In this document: positions 1-12,910 of the stretch, in pieces
How positions within the stretch are numbered: the stretch's first letter is position 1
Layout: each line of letters starts with the position of its first letter
Source of the DNA: Blastomyces gilchristii SLH14081
Taxonomy: Eukaryota > Ascomycota > Eurotiomycetes > Onygenales > Ajellomycetaceae
Direction: 5' to 3'
DNA length: 64,000 nucleotides
Assembly: GCF_000003855.2 (NCBI RefSeq)
Contig: NW_003101681.1
Location: 2,177,893-2,241,892, forward strand
Position numbers and translations under genes: made by a program
Notes under the pieces: model-generated
Told to the model about the DNA's origin: nothing
The model's input: the letters and a program-made list of their open reading frames with translations, nothing else
Database searches by the model: none

Positions 1-2656
1 CCCTAAGCCATCCGTTGCCTAGCCGCCCACCTGCGCCCGAGCCACCGTCAAACGCTCGCATCCCTGGATTGTTCATGACTAGTTCTGAACCTACTAAAAC
101 CCAAGAAGTCTCTATTAATAGTAATAACTCCATCCCATCAGCGGAGCCATCATCGATAAAGATACGAGCTCCCCGAAAACGACCAAGGGCGTCCGACTTC
201 ACTGATGAGCCGAGCCCCGCACTCCAGAAAACTCAATTTGCACAAGAAAAGAGTGTCTCAAGCACCCAACATAAGGTGATTATTGACATAAGTGAGGATG
301 AATTCATGTATGGTTCGGATAATGATACTACTGAGCCAAAGGGCCCCGGAGCCGAATCCCCTTTCGTCGGATCGGGTAGGACTTCGACATCGAATCAACT
401 ACTAACCCGAGATCTTCCTCCCCTATCCGACTTCCCTTCACGGAACTACTCCCATCGTTCCACTCCGGCAGTATCGACACCACAGCCGCGCAACCGAGGG
501 AAGGGTCCAGACGATCTAAACGCGGAGCTCCAGGCCATGCGCCAGAGAATAGCAGAGTATGAGCAGCGCAAGAAAGCAAAACAATCTGCAAGTCGAGTAG
601 AGTCACCGGGAGCCTTAGCGCACTCGGCTACAACCTCAGCCGACGAGAACAGTTCCGCTGCTCCAGAAGCTCAATGCAAGTCGACGATAGAAACTGAACT
701 CGCTGTGCCACCCTCGAGCCAACCCGAGAATTCACAGGCTCATTCCACCAGTCCGGAGAAGGTAGTGAATTCGGGAATCCAAGCAAGCCTAAATTCTGAT
801 GGTGCCCTTCGTAGCCAGTCAGTTCTACCGCAGGGCTCGCTTGACCCCACGCATATTGAATCGATACGGAAGAAGTTCATGCGCAAAAGAGAAATAGAAT
901 CCGGGCTTCCCGTACTTGATGCTGAATTACAAAGATCCGAAGCGCGGTTGCGGCAGTTTCGTGAGGAAGAACAAAGGTTACTGGCCGAAATCGAGAAGGG
1001 AAAAGCCGGAAAACGTCTTCTCATTGAAGAACTAGAATCCCTCGGGATTGAAACCGCTGGGCAATCTATTGAGGAACTCCAAGCCACTAAGGACCGCCTG
1101 GAAGAAGCAGATGAGGATGAAGATATGTGTGATGATCAAGGTGAGCTCTACTCCCAAAATGGCGATTACCGTTTCGCACTTCCTCGCAGCCTATCGCGAT
1201 CGGCCCCTAGTATTGTTCTAGTTGTCAGAGAAACTCACACTTCGGTTTACAATTTTCTAGCCCAACAACCCACCTCAAAGGAAACTACTGCTGAGATTGC
1301 ATTAAACCATCAAGAATCAGCTCTCAGTGGTGTGGTTCAAGACCGTGGCTCCACATCATCAATCCAACCGTCGGCTAGGGAGCAGATGGCGGCCCCGCGT
1401 TTTGAGACCGTCCCAAAGACATCCCAAGAAGCGATAGATATGAGAATGTCTCCCCCCAAGGAAACTAGCGTTCTTTCCCAAGCTGACATTGCAGATGATG
1501 GGACGACATGCTCTAGCTCCGCCATGGACGAGTCGATGGGAAGCACACAAGATATGTTGGACCTAGAAGAAGAGACACAAGACCCCGAGGCACTGGAAGA
1601 GCGAGCCCCATCTCGATCTGAATCCGTTGCAAAATCAAAAATCACTGATATGGGCGAGCGATCGTCTCAAGCGAGCGTTTCTCCTGAGCCTTTGCACACT
1701 GGTTTGGAGAATAAACCAGCTCCTCCCGTGGTTAAACCTGATAACTCTGGAGCTTCAATGAGTTACCAGGGATCTTCATCTGGATCGGATGGATACGAAC
1801 CTCCCGAACCGGATCCTGCTCCAGAGCAACCCGGTCTCGTTCAAACTTCGCCCTGCCTTGTTTTACCAGATGAAGTAGAGCATGTACCTGCCGACTCATA
1901 CTCTCTATCCCAAAATGAGAATACACTAACTGTAGATACCCAGGGCGCTGTGACTGACCTCGGTCCGGATTCTCCCAAGGTATGAAGACCTCGCCCCTTC
2001 AGATTCCATTGGACAGTTTTAAAGTATTCAATAGGCCAAAGAGGATGCAGAGCGTGCCCATCGCTATTTTACCCCTTACAGGAGTCCGTTAAGGTTATTT
2101 AAGGCGTACCGATATCACCCTCGCTTCACTGAAGATGTTAGTGGTGGCTATCGCTCGTTAACTTACAGCCATAACATCGATCCTCATAATTACGTATGTC
2201 CATACGAGGCCGCAGGCGGATTTTGTAACGACCATTCGTGCGAATATCAGCACTTTCGACATATGACCTTGAGTGGTGCGTCGACGAAGATGAGCTCAAG
2301 AATTTGATTATGTTTCCACATTTTTGCAGCCCTTCCCCACCCTTCACTTCTCTTATCTCGTTCATTCGACTATATATCCCGCAATGTTTCCCGGTCCCCT
2401 TTTATCCCTTTGGCAGTGCTCGGAAGCTGACGTAGGACCGATATTAACCCTCATAGATGACAGAATACTTGTTGAAATGAGCTCCCTCAGAGAAGGAAAG
2501 ACTCCTGAAGAACGGGACGAGTATGTTGCCGGATTAAAACAGACCATCAGCGATATGCGACGCGATAAGGTGAAAGATCTCAACACTATTGCGACGGAAG
2601 TTACCGGTTACCGTAGACGGTTTCTACGTGACCCTTCCCGAGTTCTAGCCTTGTAG
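1..2656 (+). CDS. Red1/ZFC3H1-like zinc-finger protein, 5' partial
   Basis: Three exons: <1-1979, 2035-2275 and 2457-2656 (stop TAG). Introns are 55 nt (GTATGA...TAG) and 181 nt (GTGCGT...TAG), and both junctions keep phase. The frame is open to the left edge with no stop, and the codon at position 15 is TTG, so the true start lies outside. The first visible 650 residues are low complexity and rich in Ser, Pro and Glu. They contain two basic/acidic coiled-coil-like stretches, near nt 505-590 and 850-1120. Exon 2 carries the diagnostic part: an aromatic/basic lead-in (SPLRLFKAYRYHP), then Cys-x8-Cys-x4-Cys-x3-His at about nt 2178-2240. This matches the 'putative zinc-finger domain' (zf-C3H1) of fission yeast Red1 and human ZFC3H1. 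Exon 3 gives a helical tail ending in a conserved-looking RRRFLRDPSR. Family knowledge: Red1-type proteins work with the Mtr4-like helicase Mtl1 in nuclear exosome RNA decay. The exact orthology is inferred. Confidence 0.85.
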
Positions 2657-5600
2657 ACTGGTTTACGATCATCTGGTTTTATACATGAACACCATTACAA
2701 CAACCATACGACTTTATATTCATTTGCAGGCCGATTTTTCTGCCGCTCCTCCTTTATAACAGGTGAGATGGTTGTGCGAGATCCCATAATTTTCGATGGG
2801 AGGCAATCAATTTCCCAGAGACAAAAAAATGATGGGTGGATATGAAATCCCAGACATATATTCCCTACCTATACCCTTGGATTACTAGCTGTTTCGCACA
2901 GCACTTTTCTCTATTCCTTTCTCCAACGAAATATTTCAGCAACCTTGCCAGTACCACATTCTTCTCTCTCTTATGTTCTTCCTCTCTCTTGAGGGATGAC
3001 GCTTTTATAGGCATTCCGCATTTCAGCGTGGCTGGCTCGGCTTTTATCTTTGTTACAGCAAAATACTAAGACTTCTAGTCTACAAGGCTTGAAATTTTCT
3101 TCTCCTTTCCTTCCCCGTTAAGATCTTGCATCTACAGGTTTTATTCCACTTTATTTACGTCATTGTTTCTGCTGGTTAAGTGAAAAAGGGAGAAAAAAGG
3201 AGAAACGGCAGGGGGAAAAGGAAGAAGACAAAATGGCGCGTACCTAGTGGGAGTTCAGAGTTCGCCGAACCCAATCGTAGAAAGCGATGGGTACCAAGGG
3301 GGTGAGAAAGGGGCCAGCACGAATGAGCGGGTACCATGGCGGGATACAGTGCTACACACTACCCACAGGTTGCCAATATGGCTTCGATGACAGCACCACC
3401 ACTACGCCCACGCCCAATATTGGGCGGTTACATATTTGGAGCTGAATGACAGAGGCTGTTGTTCTCCGTTTATTCAGGAACAGGACGCCCTTGGATGAAA
3501 ATGCCAGCAGCCACACTAAAAACGACAACATGGAAGGGAGAAGCAAGGACGGTGGGAGGCATGAAATGTTTATAACTATTCAGCAATAGATTCAGATATC
3601 CAATCATTTAACAATATGATCATTACATACTCCGTACCTTTTCAATTTATTCCTCAAAAGCAGAGCAAACACAGACCAGTACAGGATTGTATATCTCCTG
3701 TAGACATGAGTTGGTTGTTGGATTGAAATGATCGCCTCTTTTCCGCATTTTTAGTTTGGTTATTCTACAACCATCATTCCTAATGTGACATTTTCACTTT
3801 CTCAACTTGACACATATATCCCATGGCTATATAAATGAGAAATTGCCTTTGCCTACAGCATTAATAATGATAAATTAACAAATTCGACACCAAAAGGGTT
3901 GGTGTTTATATTCCTTATTTTTGCTGTCTAGTTCAGCGCAACTACAACTCTGCTGATAAAAATATACTTGGGTGGAATACAAGAGAAGCTATTGCAAGTT
4001 GTAACTGTTTTGTGACCAAATCTATAGATGAGAAACTATTCAAAGCAATTTTTATTTCTATCTTTCTTTTTAACGCAAGAAAGATATCAAAATAAAGGAA
4101 ACAATCGATCGATTGTGTCAGGGACACATGAACGGAAAATGAGTTTAAGACTCGATGCACAGCTTTGTCATTAGCGGAGTGACTCACGCCCAAGGCCGCT
4201 AAAACATATATCAAGAGTTCAAGAGTGAATGACTGTGATCCTCAGGATGTAACTCCCTCCCATTAGTCAACTGGTCTGTTTCACGTATGATTGATTTACT
4301 GTGGACCCTAGCTTCACTTGCCTTCCGCATTATCAAAATCCCGGAGAATCTCACAGGATCATTGGTCAGTTAGTTCTTGAACCAAGCCGTATTTCCCCAT
4401 ATATTTTTTGGTTATGCAAAGAATGCTGAGTCAAAACTAGACCCCAAGGCGTTTTCCTTGAGGCAGATCTGAGCCGAAGCCCATCAAGTGTCCCGGTATG
4501 GAAGGTGGATATAAATTTGGTGGATGAATGAGAATTTACGCCGGTTTACCTTTTTGTCGTGACGGGGAGGCCGATGGGAAGGTAGTATGACACATCCGGC
4601 GCCCGCTTTTTACGAGTTTACCGAGCTCCGGACAGATTGTATAGCTCGGAGACTATATACGGTACAACAAGGGCTTGTTTGGCTGAGCGTTAGAGTAAGG
4701 ACATGCCATTTCCCGGTGGCATCTGGGAGGCTGCGACTCGGGAGACTCCACCGGTGGGGAGCGACCAGTTTGAAAGTGAGGTGTGGACTTTAATCAGGCA
4801 AGGGGCGGTTTTCTTTTTGCAGGCGAGCAGACGCCAGATTTTTAATTGCCTGACATGATCGTTCGTGCACAACCTGCCAGGATTTGCGGTGAAAAAATAA
4901 TAAGAAAAGCCCTCTACGTGTCCGTCGGTTCGTTTCTTTTCTGTTTTTGCACGTGCTGATGGTGCGAGTTAGGGCTGTGATTGGGATTGGTTGGTTAGAA
5001 TGATATGTGGCGGTGCAAAACCTGAGGCTAACCAGCTCGGAGGCTGGCATGTTTATAGTCTCCCTTTACGAGCCGTATGTAATAATACTGCCTTTGGGCG
5101 CACTAAATACATTGCCGTCAGCTTTTCATTTATTGGGGGCTTTGAAGTTCTTCTGATGCTGTGACCGATGTTGCGGCCGGTGTTGTGATTTGGTGAAACT
5201 TGCCGTTCGTACTGCTGCGCCTCATCCAGTAACCGTCAACAGGATGTGCATGCCACAGTCCTCCAAGCAGGCTAATGGTTGAAGGGGTAGAATTGAAAGC
5301 CAAGCAGTACCTGCTACCCAATGGGAAAGATATCGGCTCCTTTGATATCGATTGGTTGGGCTAGGTGGTACTGTGCTTGGGCAACCGGTACGGAACAGAG
5401 AAACATAAGGTCCGCCAAACAGACCGGATTTCGAGGAGCATGACTGGGGCAATGAATCTTACGCCTGACCAATAACTCGTCATAACCCGCAATGCAGCGG
5501 AATTTATTCCCTGTCGTCACTGGAGAGGGTATGATATCAGTGAACAAGGACCTGAGGAATCGCAGTTCTCCGCCATTGGCGAATGAGGGAGATGCGGGGT

Positions 5601-8457
5601 ACTAGGGGCTGTGAGGAACCATCTATCTGTGGAGAGGCATTTCCTTGGTATGGCCTGGGAGTGAGAGACAAGGAAAGATAACAGGGCAAGTGGAGTCTTC
5701 GTCGGGCACCGGTCTGATCTCCGCGGGAAGGCTTCTAGAAGCCTGATGGAAGGGGGTTCATGGATTTGAATCCCCTGGCTGGCGGGTCACGGCACGTCAG
5801 AAAGACGCACAGCTGACCACGATACGGGTCTTCGTCTGCTTTAAATCCTTGGCACTGAATAATTCCACCCAAAGATTGGTTTCTGGGATCGCAAGCTTGA
5901 TCACACTCCGGATCGATCGAGTGCATTGATCCCTGAAAAAGCCGCTACTCCCGCGCTAGAAGGCCGCTAAAGCCTTCTAGAAAATGTCCCGTGATCATGG
6001 CATCAACAATCCCTACATTAAACGTCAGTAGCGTCAAAATATGCGGGGGCGATGGGGCGGGAGATCGCGTTGGTGAGAAGTAAGGCCCTTGTTTCTCGCG
6101 CGGCTGATGGGAGGAGTATGATGAGACTTACTATGAGCGGTTTTCTGAGAAGCCTCATTCCGTCGAACTTCTCACCCCTTGTCCCTGATAACTAATCAGA
6201 AGGCTAAGCAGAATAAGGCGCGATCGTTAACCATCTTTCGCCAATTACATACGAGCCATTTCTGAATAATTATCAGGCCTGGTGGCTAGTCCACTCTTCC
6301 GCCAGGGAAATCTGTGGTCATATTGGAACGGTTCGCGCAGGTGACCTGCGGCCTGCCAGCGGAATTCCCATGTTGTTGTCTTTTTACACTTTTTTCAGCT
6401 TTTTTGGCGTTAACATAGCGATCCTTCGTACGGATACCCCAGTGGTTCCCAGGTTCTAACATATGATTCCGGTATAGGCCTTGCTGGAAATCAGGTTCGC
6501 TAGCATCAATGATGTTCATCTCTTCGCGTGCGCCATGCAGGGCGACCAGTGGGAAGCAAGCATAAGAAGGTCAGCTTACAAAATCTGTGCCCAACCAGTT
6601 ACCGGGGCCAGGCCGCTATTCTGCCGTTCCTTGGCCGTTCGCCGTTTGATCGCGGAGCGGAAGAGAGTCGCCAAGACTAAAGCAATCTCAGGGATAGGGC
6701 TTGCGTGGTCACGGGGTGCAGCCTGACCCTAATCGAACCAAGCCCGGCGGGGCAGGCGGGGTTTTAAGCCGCATTCCCAAACAGGCTAGCTCTGGGGCCC
6801 CGGCATTACAAGCACCGCAACGTCCAAACCACTTCGACTTCCTGAGACCAGCAGACTCGAAAACATGCCAACCAAATGAGAAACGCAGGTACTATCTCAG
6901 CAGAGAAATGTCTTACAGGTAGCCTTGCTCTTTAAAACGCCAGGTAATTTAAAAATTCATTTGTCTATCAATAAAACACGGCGTTCATGGGAGGAACAGT
7001 TGGAGAAAAACAAAATAAAAAGCAAGTGAAACCCGTTAAACTGTCAGCCAATCCACGCAGGTCATTCCTCTTCAAAATCTCAGACATCTGCACACCACCG
7101 TAGTCCCGTACCTTTTTCTTTTTCCTTCAGGTGTCATCCCAGGGAAAAGGTACCCGATACCCTTCCGTCCTTCCCACTGGCTGCCACAGCTGAGGCGCAC
7201 CCGCAGTTAAAAATACGAGCTCTTCAGCCCAAGGGAGGGAAGTGAACATTTTCAGCTCGTCTCAGCGGTAATGTGGTTGCGGGAGTACCGTCTCTCCATT
7301 TGCAGAACTCTTTCAGACGGATAGTTCGATTTCTGCTGCTGGTTGCGTATCCTGGGTTCCCATTGGCAAACTGTCCCTGGGTATTTTTATTTGTTCCTTT
7401 TGGTTGGTCAACTGGTTCAGGGGTTGTCTGCAGGAGTTGAGGGGAAGCTGATAACCGTAACATAATCAACCCGGAACGTGAACAGGCAAATAATAAATTG
7501 AGCCAATTTATTTTGGTCTCAAGTTAACATCAAAATGATTTTGGGAGAAGTCAGAGGAGAGTTTTGGATATCAGTGCTAGGCAAACAGTGATATCATTGA
7601 GGGCTCAGAGGCAGGCAGCGGCTAAGCCAATGGTGTCGTCTGAACGGCCTTGCCCTCCAGGCAGCGAGGAAGAGCTAAACCGCGAACACAAATATATTTC
7701 TTCTTTTTTTAGTTTTTTTCTCTCGAAGGGATGATTCTTTTCGAGGCGAGGTTCGGGAGGGAAATCACTTGGACATACCAGAAGGCTCATATTATTGTTT
7801 TGGGATGTGGTTTCTTTAGCCGTGGTCTGTTCCCTCACGTTTAACTCTGATGACTGGGCTCAAGCTCCACCGGACATGGATAAGCCGCTAACTTAACGGG
7901 GCTAGGCTAGCCTGCAAGGCATTCTGGGGCTGACTCCTGCCTAAATATAAAGGCAGAAGAAGACTTGAGTAATTTCTTAACTGCAAAACCGCTTCAATTG
8001 ATGCCTCTAGAGTGAAAGCTCCGATGCCAATGATCTAAAATACAAAACCCGAAAAATAAAGCTCAAAAGTAATCTCTGAAAAGTCCCGGCCGCAAATGCA
8101 ACCCTACCCTATGCGGCTAAACAGCGACATTAAAAAAGCAAAATGCAAACATTGAAAGAACAACACTGCAGTTGAATAGAAAAATGAATAACAAACAGCA
8201 TACAATAAAAGAACAACAAAAACAGAAATCCAGTCATTATACATATCCAAAATACAAAATACAAATCGCATGCTCAAGCGCTAAATATAACAAAAATCGC
8301 TGGACATGCCCGCTAAAATGCAAACAAATCGAAAGGTATGTCGGGCCTGCCAACAATAACTTCTGTCAAGCCAAAGCAGTCAGAATTTGAAGTTTCCCAG
8401 ATTTAGACATGGGATAAAGTACCTTCTGGATTAAAGCCATCTTCGTGATAGAAATAG
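2657..8457. other. intergenic, no supported gene
   Basis: A 5.8-kb stretch with many short overlapping frames on both strands. None has a recognisable motif, signal peptide or splice-linked continuation. One copy of the 9-mer TACTCCGTA lies at 3628-3636. A minus-strand frame at 5735-5926 has four or five cysteines in about 45 codons, but nothing upstream supports it. Confidence 0.5.
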
Positions 8458-8868
8458 TTACTTGATATGCGTGCAGTACCCACAAACATCATGGTCGCAA
8501 TTTACGCAGCGGCCCTGGTTCTGGTATACCTTGGGGCCATCTCCGCATGAGCAGCAGATGTAGAGGTCTGTAGCGCGGTTGATAATCGAGGCTTGCAGGT
8601 CTTCTAACATCTCTCTAGTGGCGCCCGGTAGTGGAAGGGAAGGGTTTGTATAGGTATTAAGGTGGCAATCGGTGGAGGGCATGTGGTCCAATGTTCTGAG
8701 GTTTCCGGACGAGGAGAGGCTTTCAGTTCGCAGGGTTGAGCCGTCAACGGTGTCGTATGTGCAGCAGGAGCATGGCTGATGGCTACAACTGATGCAAGAA
8801 GGGTAGTTTGAGATCATCATCGGTCCGAAATTGCAGTTTCCGCAAATCCAGTGCGTTGCGTATGGCAT
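8458..8868 (-). CDS. small protein with two tandem Cys/His modules
   Basis: Single exon, 136 residues. The protein is almost two copies of one module joined by a Ser/Thr-rich linker. Module 1 starts at Trp7 and reads W-x-C-x2-C-x12-C-x2-C-x-H-x2-C-x2-C. Module 2 near the C-terminus starts with Tyr instead of Trp and repeats exactly the same spacing, with a Gly-Pro pair after the second Cys in both. The first four Cys resemble a RanBP2-type or rubredoxin-like zinc knuckle with a wider spacer. The extra C-x-H-x2-C-x2-C suggests a second metal site per module. Seven metal-ligand residues per module make it very unlikely to be a chance frame. The nearest relative is the minus-strand gene at 16405-16881. 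Function unknown. Zinc binding and a protein- or RNA-binding role are inference. Confidence 0.7.
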   Translation of the reverse strand: MPYATHWICGNCNFGPMMISNYPSCISCSHQPCSCCTYDTVDGSTLRTESLSSSGNLRTLDHMPSTDCHLNTYTNPSLPLPGATREMLEDLQASIINRATDLYICCSCGDGPKVYQNQGRCVNCDHDVCGYCTHIK

Positions 8869-10294
8869 GGCTATTAATTTGAAGAGGCGGTCGAGTTTGA
8901 AATATGAGGATTCGAGAAGATATATTTGTTTGTGGGCTTTCTCGGTGGGTATGTAGGTAGTAAAGAGGAATCATTGAGAATGTTATGAAGAAAAGAAAAG
9001 GAAAGGAAATGGAGATGAATTCAGGGGAACGACGGCATATTTAAGCATGGACAAGGCAGCGGGAAAGACATGTCGGAATGACCTGCCATGTATGCCTGAA
9101 GAACAAGCTAGTCTTCCAGTCAGGGCTCGTAGCAGAAGGGCAATTCTAGGCCAGTGCATCGCCCCGCCATGTAGGTCACGTTTAGCCCACAATGCCGAGG
9201 AGATCAGAAGGAGCCGGCGCCCAAAACATTCCAAGCCATAAATGTCTTAACGCACTGGGCTGTTGTAGATCCTCTAAACCATGTAATTGCAATGACTGAT
9301 AGGAGTACGCTCTGTGCATAGCGTAATTGAGTCAGTCGGGAGATAGGCAAGGCCCCACCTAGTGGTGGAGTCATCTGATTGGCCCGGGCGGTACGCCAAG
9401 GTTGGTGGCCTTGGAGGACAGGGTTGCGCCCCAGGGACTTGGTTAAGGCTGACCGGGTGCACGAGTCGAGTCCCAGAAGACATTCCGTGCCATGGCGGAG
9501 AGAAATCCCGTTGCCTCAAAATCCCTCAGTTAAGGATTGCCGAAATGGCAATACGTCAGTTTGGAGAAGCCGATTTTCAATCTGAGACCGGAGTCGAATT
9601 ATTTCAGGCAACATGCATTTGGTATGAGTACCTTCTGTTGAAATTTTGACATCGGCGTATTCCAGCCTGCACCAATCTAGGCAGCCTTATCCTGGTGAAT
9701 CAACTCTTCAGGAGTAACTCTGAAAACCACAGCAGGCTAAAGAAAAACACATTTCGCAAGGAGTTTTGAACAAAACTCAATAATACATACAGCAGAACAG
9801 GTTTGAAAATTTCAGAGATTCGCGTGTGCAAATAAAAAGAGAAAATAATCAGCCAAAAACAATTACAAAACGCCTTCGAGGAGGGCGAAACACACTCTAC
9901 TAGTAATTTCATCGGCAAACAAGAGGTTTGATGAGATTTTCTTTATCATTACCCGTTAAAATTTCAGTAACAGAAAGAATAAAAATCCAAAGTCATGACA
10001 TGCAAGCTCTCAAAAGAGGAAGACGCAAAAATTGTAAAAAACGAAAAGTGAAAGAGTACACCAAAAATTAATCGATGGGTATCAATATAGTAAAAAAATG
10101 AAATAGCATCGAAGTCCAAGGAGTGTGTTTGTTAAGACAGGCGAACAGGGCTACTTTGGCGACTCTTGAACGAGCATTTCACTGCACTCGGACCATCTCG
10201 GTGTGGATAGAGCGAAGAATAAGACCCATGTGAAGAGTAGTTTTGGAAACAGGCCCATAGGCAAACCGTGCTAAAGTTTAGGATAACGGACCTT
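8869..10294. other. intergenic, no supported gene
   Basis: Holds the presumed promoter of the minus-strand Cys/His gene ending at 8868, with an AT-rich TATTTAAG at about 9039-9046, and otherwise only unconvincing short frames. 9700-10130 is A-rich and lacks coding character. Confidence 0.5.
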
Positions 10295-10744
10295 TCATTT
10301 CTTCTTCTCGGGCGTCTTGTCGTTGGATTTCCCGGCTTGAGAATCTTTGCACCGGTGTTTTTCAGTCCGCTTTTCAGGATAATGACCTTTTGGGCCTGAA
10401 GGCTCATTTAAAATAGTCCGATACCCTTCGTTAGCTCCTCCGGAGCGCTGGGTGTTTCTTGAGGAATTGGCATCGTTGTACAGCTGTTCTTGAATCAAAC
10501 GAAGATTATCGTGGTTTCTACGGTCTTCGGGAGAAACGTATTGTAATAGGGCGTGCTGGCTAGGACGGCGACCGGTAGGATCTGGTGGATAAACGAGATA
10601 GGCTGAAGGACAAGCATACATGCCGCTTTGCAGAATGCCATTTTCGGATTGTTGATATCCGGTTCTTTTATGAGGCTAGAAATGTAATATGTTAACTCAA
10701 AAGTTGATCTGTTGGGGGGAGTTCGATGCACTTACAGTGGACAT
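10295..10744 (-). CDS. hypothetical protein, two exons with 9-nt first exon
   Basis: Minus strand. Exon 1 is 10736-10744 (ATG plus two codons), followed by a 60-nt intron (10676-10735) with a perfect GTAAGT donor and a TTTCTAG acceptor. Exon 2 is 10295-10675. The total is 390 nt, 129 residues, with a phase 0 junction. Without the tiny exon the frame has no upstream ATG; the first internal ATG is 18 codons into exon 2 and would lose the conserved-looking N-terminus. The product is polar, with a Tyr/Pro-rich patch (VYPPDPTGRR) near residue 30, then a charged helix, and ends in a Lys/Glu-rich tail of KKK. No known domain recognised, no signal peptide, no membrane segment. The clean donor and acceptor are the main support. 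Confidence 0.55.
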
Positions 10745-11358
10745 TTCAAGCCGTTTGACGCGTGTGAATATCGGAACCTGAATTATTCAAGGAACGCGAA
10801 GGAATGTGTATGTGGCAGACAATGGAGATGGAGTAGAAAATGATCATCGATCTCAAGATGCATGGTTCATTTTGCTAATAGAAAACAGCACTATAACGGA
10901 GGGGATAAAATATTAATATCATGAAGGCAGCAGAATCCAGGTCTGGAAATTCTTTTTGCCCAACACCACTTCATTGGACAACAAAACCTAAGTATTTCAA
11001 AAACCATCGAAGTCAAATTTGGGTAAACCGTGAAAGGAAGGAACTATTGGACCCGGAATTTAGATGTTTCTAATTTCAAGGCTCCGTGGCGCCGAGTAAT
11101 ACACAGCGAAGTCCAAAGCCGGAGGAGTTCACAATCTGACGGTGTCCCAAGACGTTCGAGGATATAGCACAGCCACACGAGGGAGGCATCTGGCTGCGCT
11201 CCGGGACGAAAATTGGCAATCAAGCATTGGTTTCATGTGTGGCTAGTGAAAAACCATGCAGAGGAAGGGTGGACTTGCCTCAACCGAAATGAACCAAGTT
11301 TGGAGCGAAATGTATTTCAAATGCAAATGCAAATGCAAATGCAAATGCAAATGCAAAT

Positions 11359-11410
<52 letters not shown>

Positions 11411-12318
11411 GGCGAGAAGGTGAGAAACAGCAAGCACCTTCGCAGCGCGCTAAGATTGTTCAATCTCGTAGCACTCGGACATGATCATAAGCTGGCGACT
11501 GAGCCCGACCCATCACATCATCGCAATCTCGCTAGAAACAATGTTCGTCCATGCAACAAACAACGAGGCAAAGCGGCCAGGGCATTGGAACCGAAAAGAA
11601 ACGCCGGTGACAAGATGGTTTGTCAAAGGCTTAAATTAATATTTGCACAATTTCGTCAGACGGGGGCAAATTCCCGCCCTATCCTCAGAAAGAGTGGGCA
11701 AGAAACCAGAATGGCAACGAGGCTGAAAAGGGCTTGATCCAGCCTTGCAGCCTGGTTCTATAGTCATCAGTCGCTCCAAGCTCAAATAACACTTCGAGTC
11801 AATCGTAATGCCTAACTCGGCCCTCCCATCATTATAGCCTAGGAGGCCGTTTCCAAAATGCACTCAGGAGGAGCATGACGCATCATAACACCTTCGTCCC
11901 GCGTAGCCCATCAATCGCAAGATAGAAACGTGATTTAGAAACAACAATTTTTGAACATACGCAAGCTTTTTAAGGCCTGTTCCGTAGTTATAAGAAAGCT
12001 CAAATTAGGAATAAAATGGAGGAGGGGTTGATTCAGTGATTGCTGGTGGTTGGGTGGTTGGTTGGTGATGTTGCTCTAGATGGTGGGGAAGCAGAACTTG
12101 AACACGTGATTTAGACGATCAAATGGGGCTTTTGGAAATTTGCTAGCATTCAGGAAAACAGCTTGAAATAAGTTCAAGAGTTCCACATAAGTGTTAATAG
12201 GCTTTGATATATTGCAGAGAGGAAATCTAGTATAAAAATGGCAAATTATATCCGTGGGTCACTTCCTAGATAGATGTTGTCCAGCTCCCACTCAGTTTTG
12301 GCGGTTCCAGCCCAAGTA
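10745..12318. other. intergenic with low-complexity tract
   Basis: Apart from the CAAATG/poly-A tract at 11318-11406 nothing gene-like was recognised. The right end, from about 12.2 kb, becomes AT-rich as it meets the inverted-repeat element. Confidence 0.45.
11318..11406 (+). repeat. hexamer (CAAATG)n array followed by a 46-A run
   Basis: About seven copies of CAAATG (11318-11360) run straight into 46 consecutive A (11361-11406). A long A tail next to a short tandem array is typical of the 3' end of a non-LTR retroposon or of replication slippage. An apparent 174-codon frame across it is an artefact of the repeat. Confidence 0.85.
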
Positions 12319-12910
12319 CGGCAGCCTATAGTGACATTTGGGTCAAACAGGTATTTTATACTAGTTACTAGTGTTACAATGAGCACACATCAATAGAATA
12401 GTACTGTACTGTTTGTATTATTGGAGGATCCTGTCAAAAGTTTTGATTAGCACTAATAATTTAAAGTTGCATCTTAAATTCTTCCTCTGTACAGAGTAAT
12501 AGTAATTGAGATCTTCTCATTGATGTTATTGAATGAAATAGAGATTCATATTGAAAGAGGGCTCTAGATCTGAGGGTCTACATACTCTGAGAGTCTGAGA
12601 TCTCTATCTCTCAGACTCTATGCTCAGAAAGTCTCTATACCTGATATCTGAGAGTCTCTATCTCAGGGGCACTCTATATCTAGGAATCTCTATACTTTAG
12701 GACTCTATACCTGGGGGCTCTATACTCAGAGGGGACCGGTCCTGAGAATGATGAGAGATCTGTGGCCCGTGGGGTAGTCTTAGTCTGAAAGTCAAGATAA
12801 CTAATTGGTGTGTGTGGTGTGTGTGTACCGTATGGTGAGTAGAATTATTAATGTGGAATTAAGCTTTTACACTGAAATACATTGACCCATATGTCACTTA
12901 TAGGCTGCCG
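12319..12910. mobile_element. TA-flanked inverted-repeat element (Tc1/mariner-like MITE or remnant)
   Basis: The left end at 12319 reads CGGCAGCCTATAGTGACATT and the right end at 12910, read on the minus strand, starts CGGCAGCCTATA and continues AGTGACAT. The ends match over about 30 nt with one single-base insertion and two or three substitutions. Both ends are bordered by TA (12317-12318 and 12911-12912), the target duplication of Tc1/mariner-type elements. The 592-bp interior has no transposase frame. Its middle (about 12560-12730) is a run of imperfect CTCTATA / TCTGAGA words, with few C-C, G-G or C-G steps outside the 12.66-12.78 kb part. A related solo end lies at 18338-18405. Confidence 0.7.

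Noticed and set aside
5130..5926. Cluster of minus-strand frames, one with several Cys
   Set aside because: Frames are unconnected by plausible introns and no signal peptide precedes the Cys-rich one.
11213..11737. 174-codon + strand frame
   Set aside because: Depends on the CAAATG repeat and the A run. The rest lacks any motif or ATG-linked signal.
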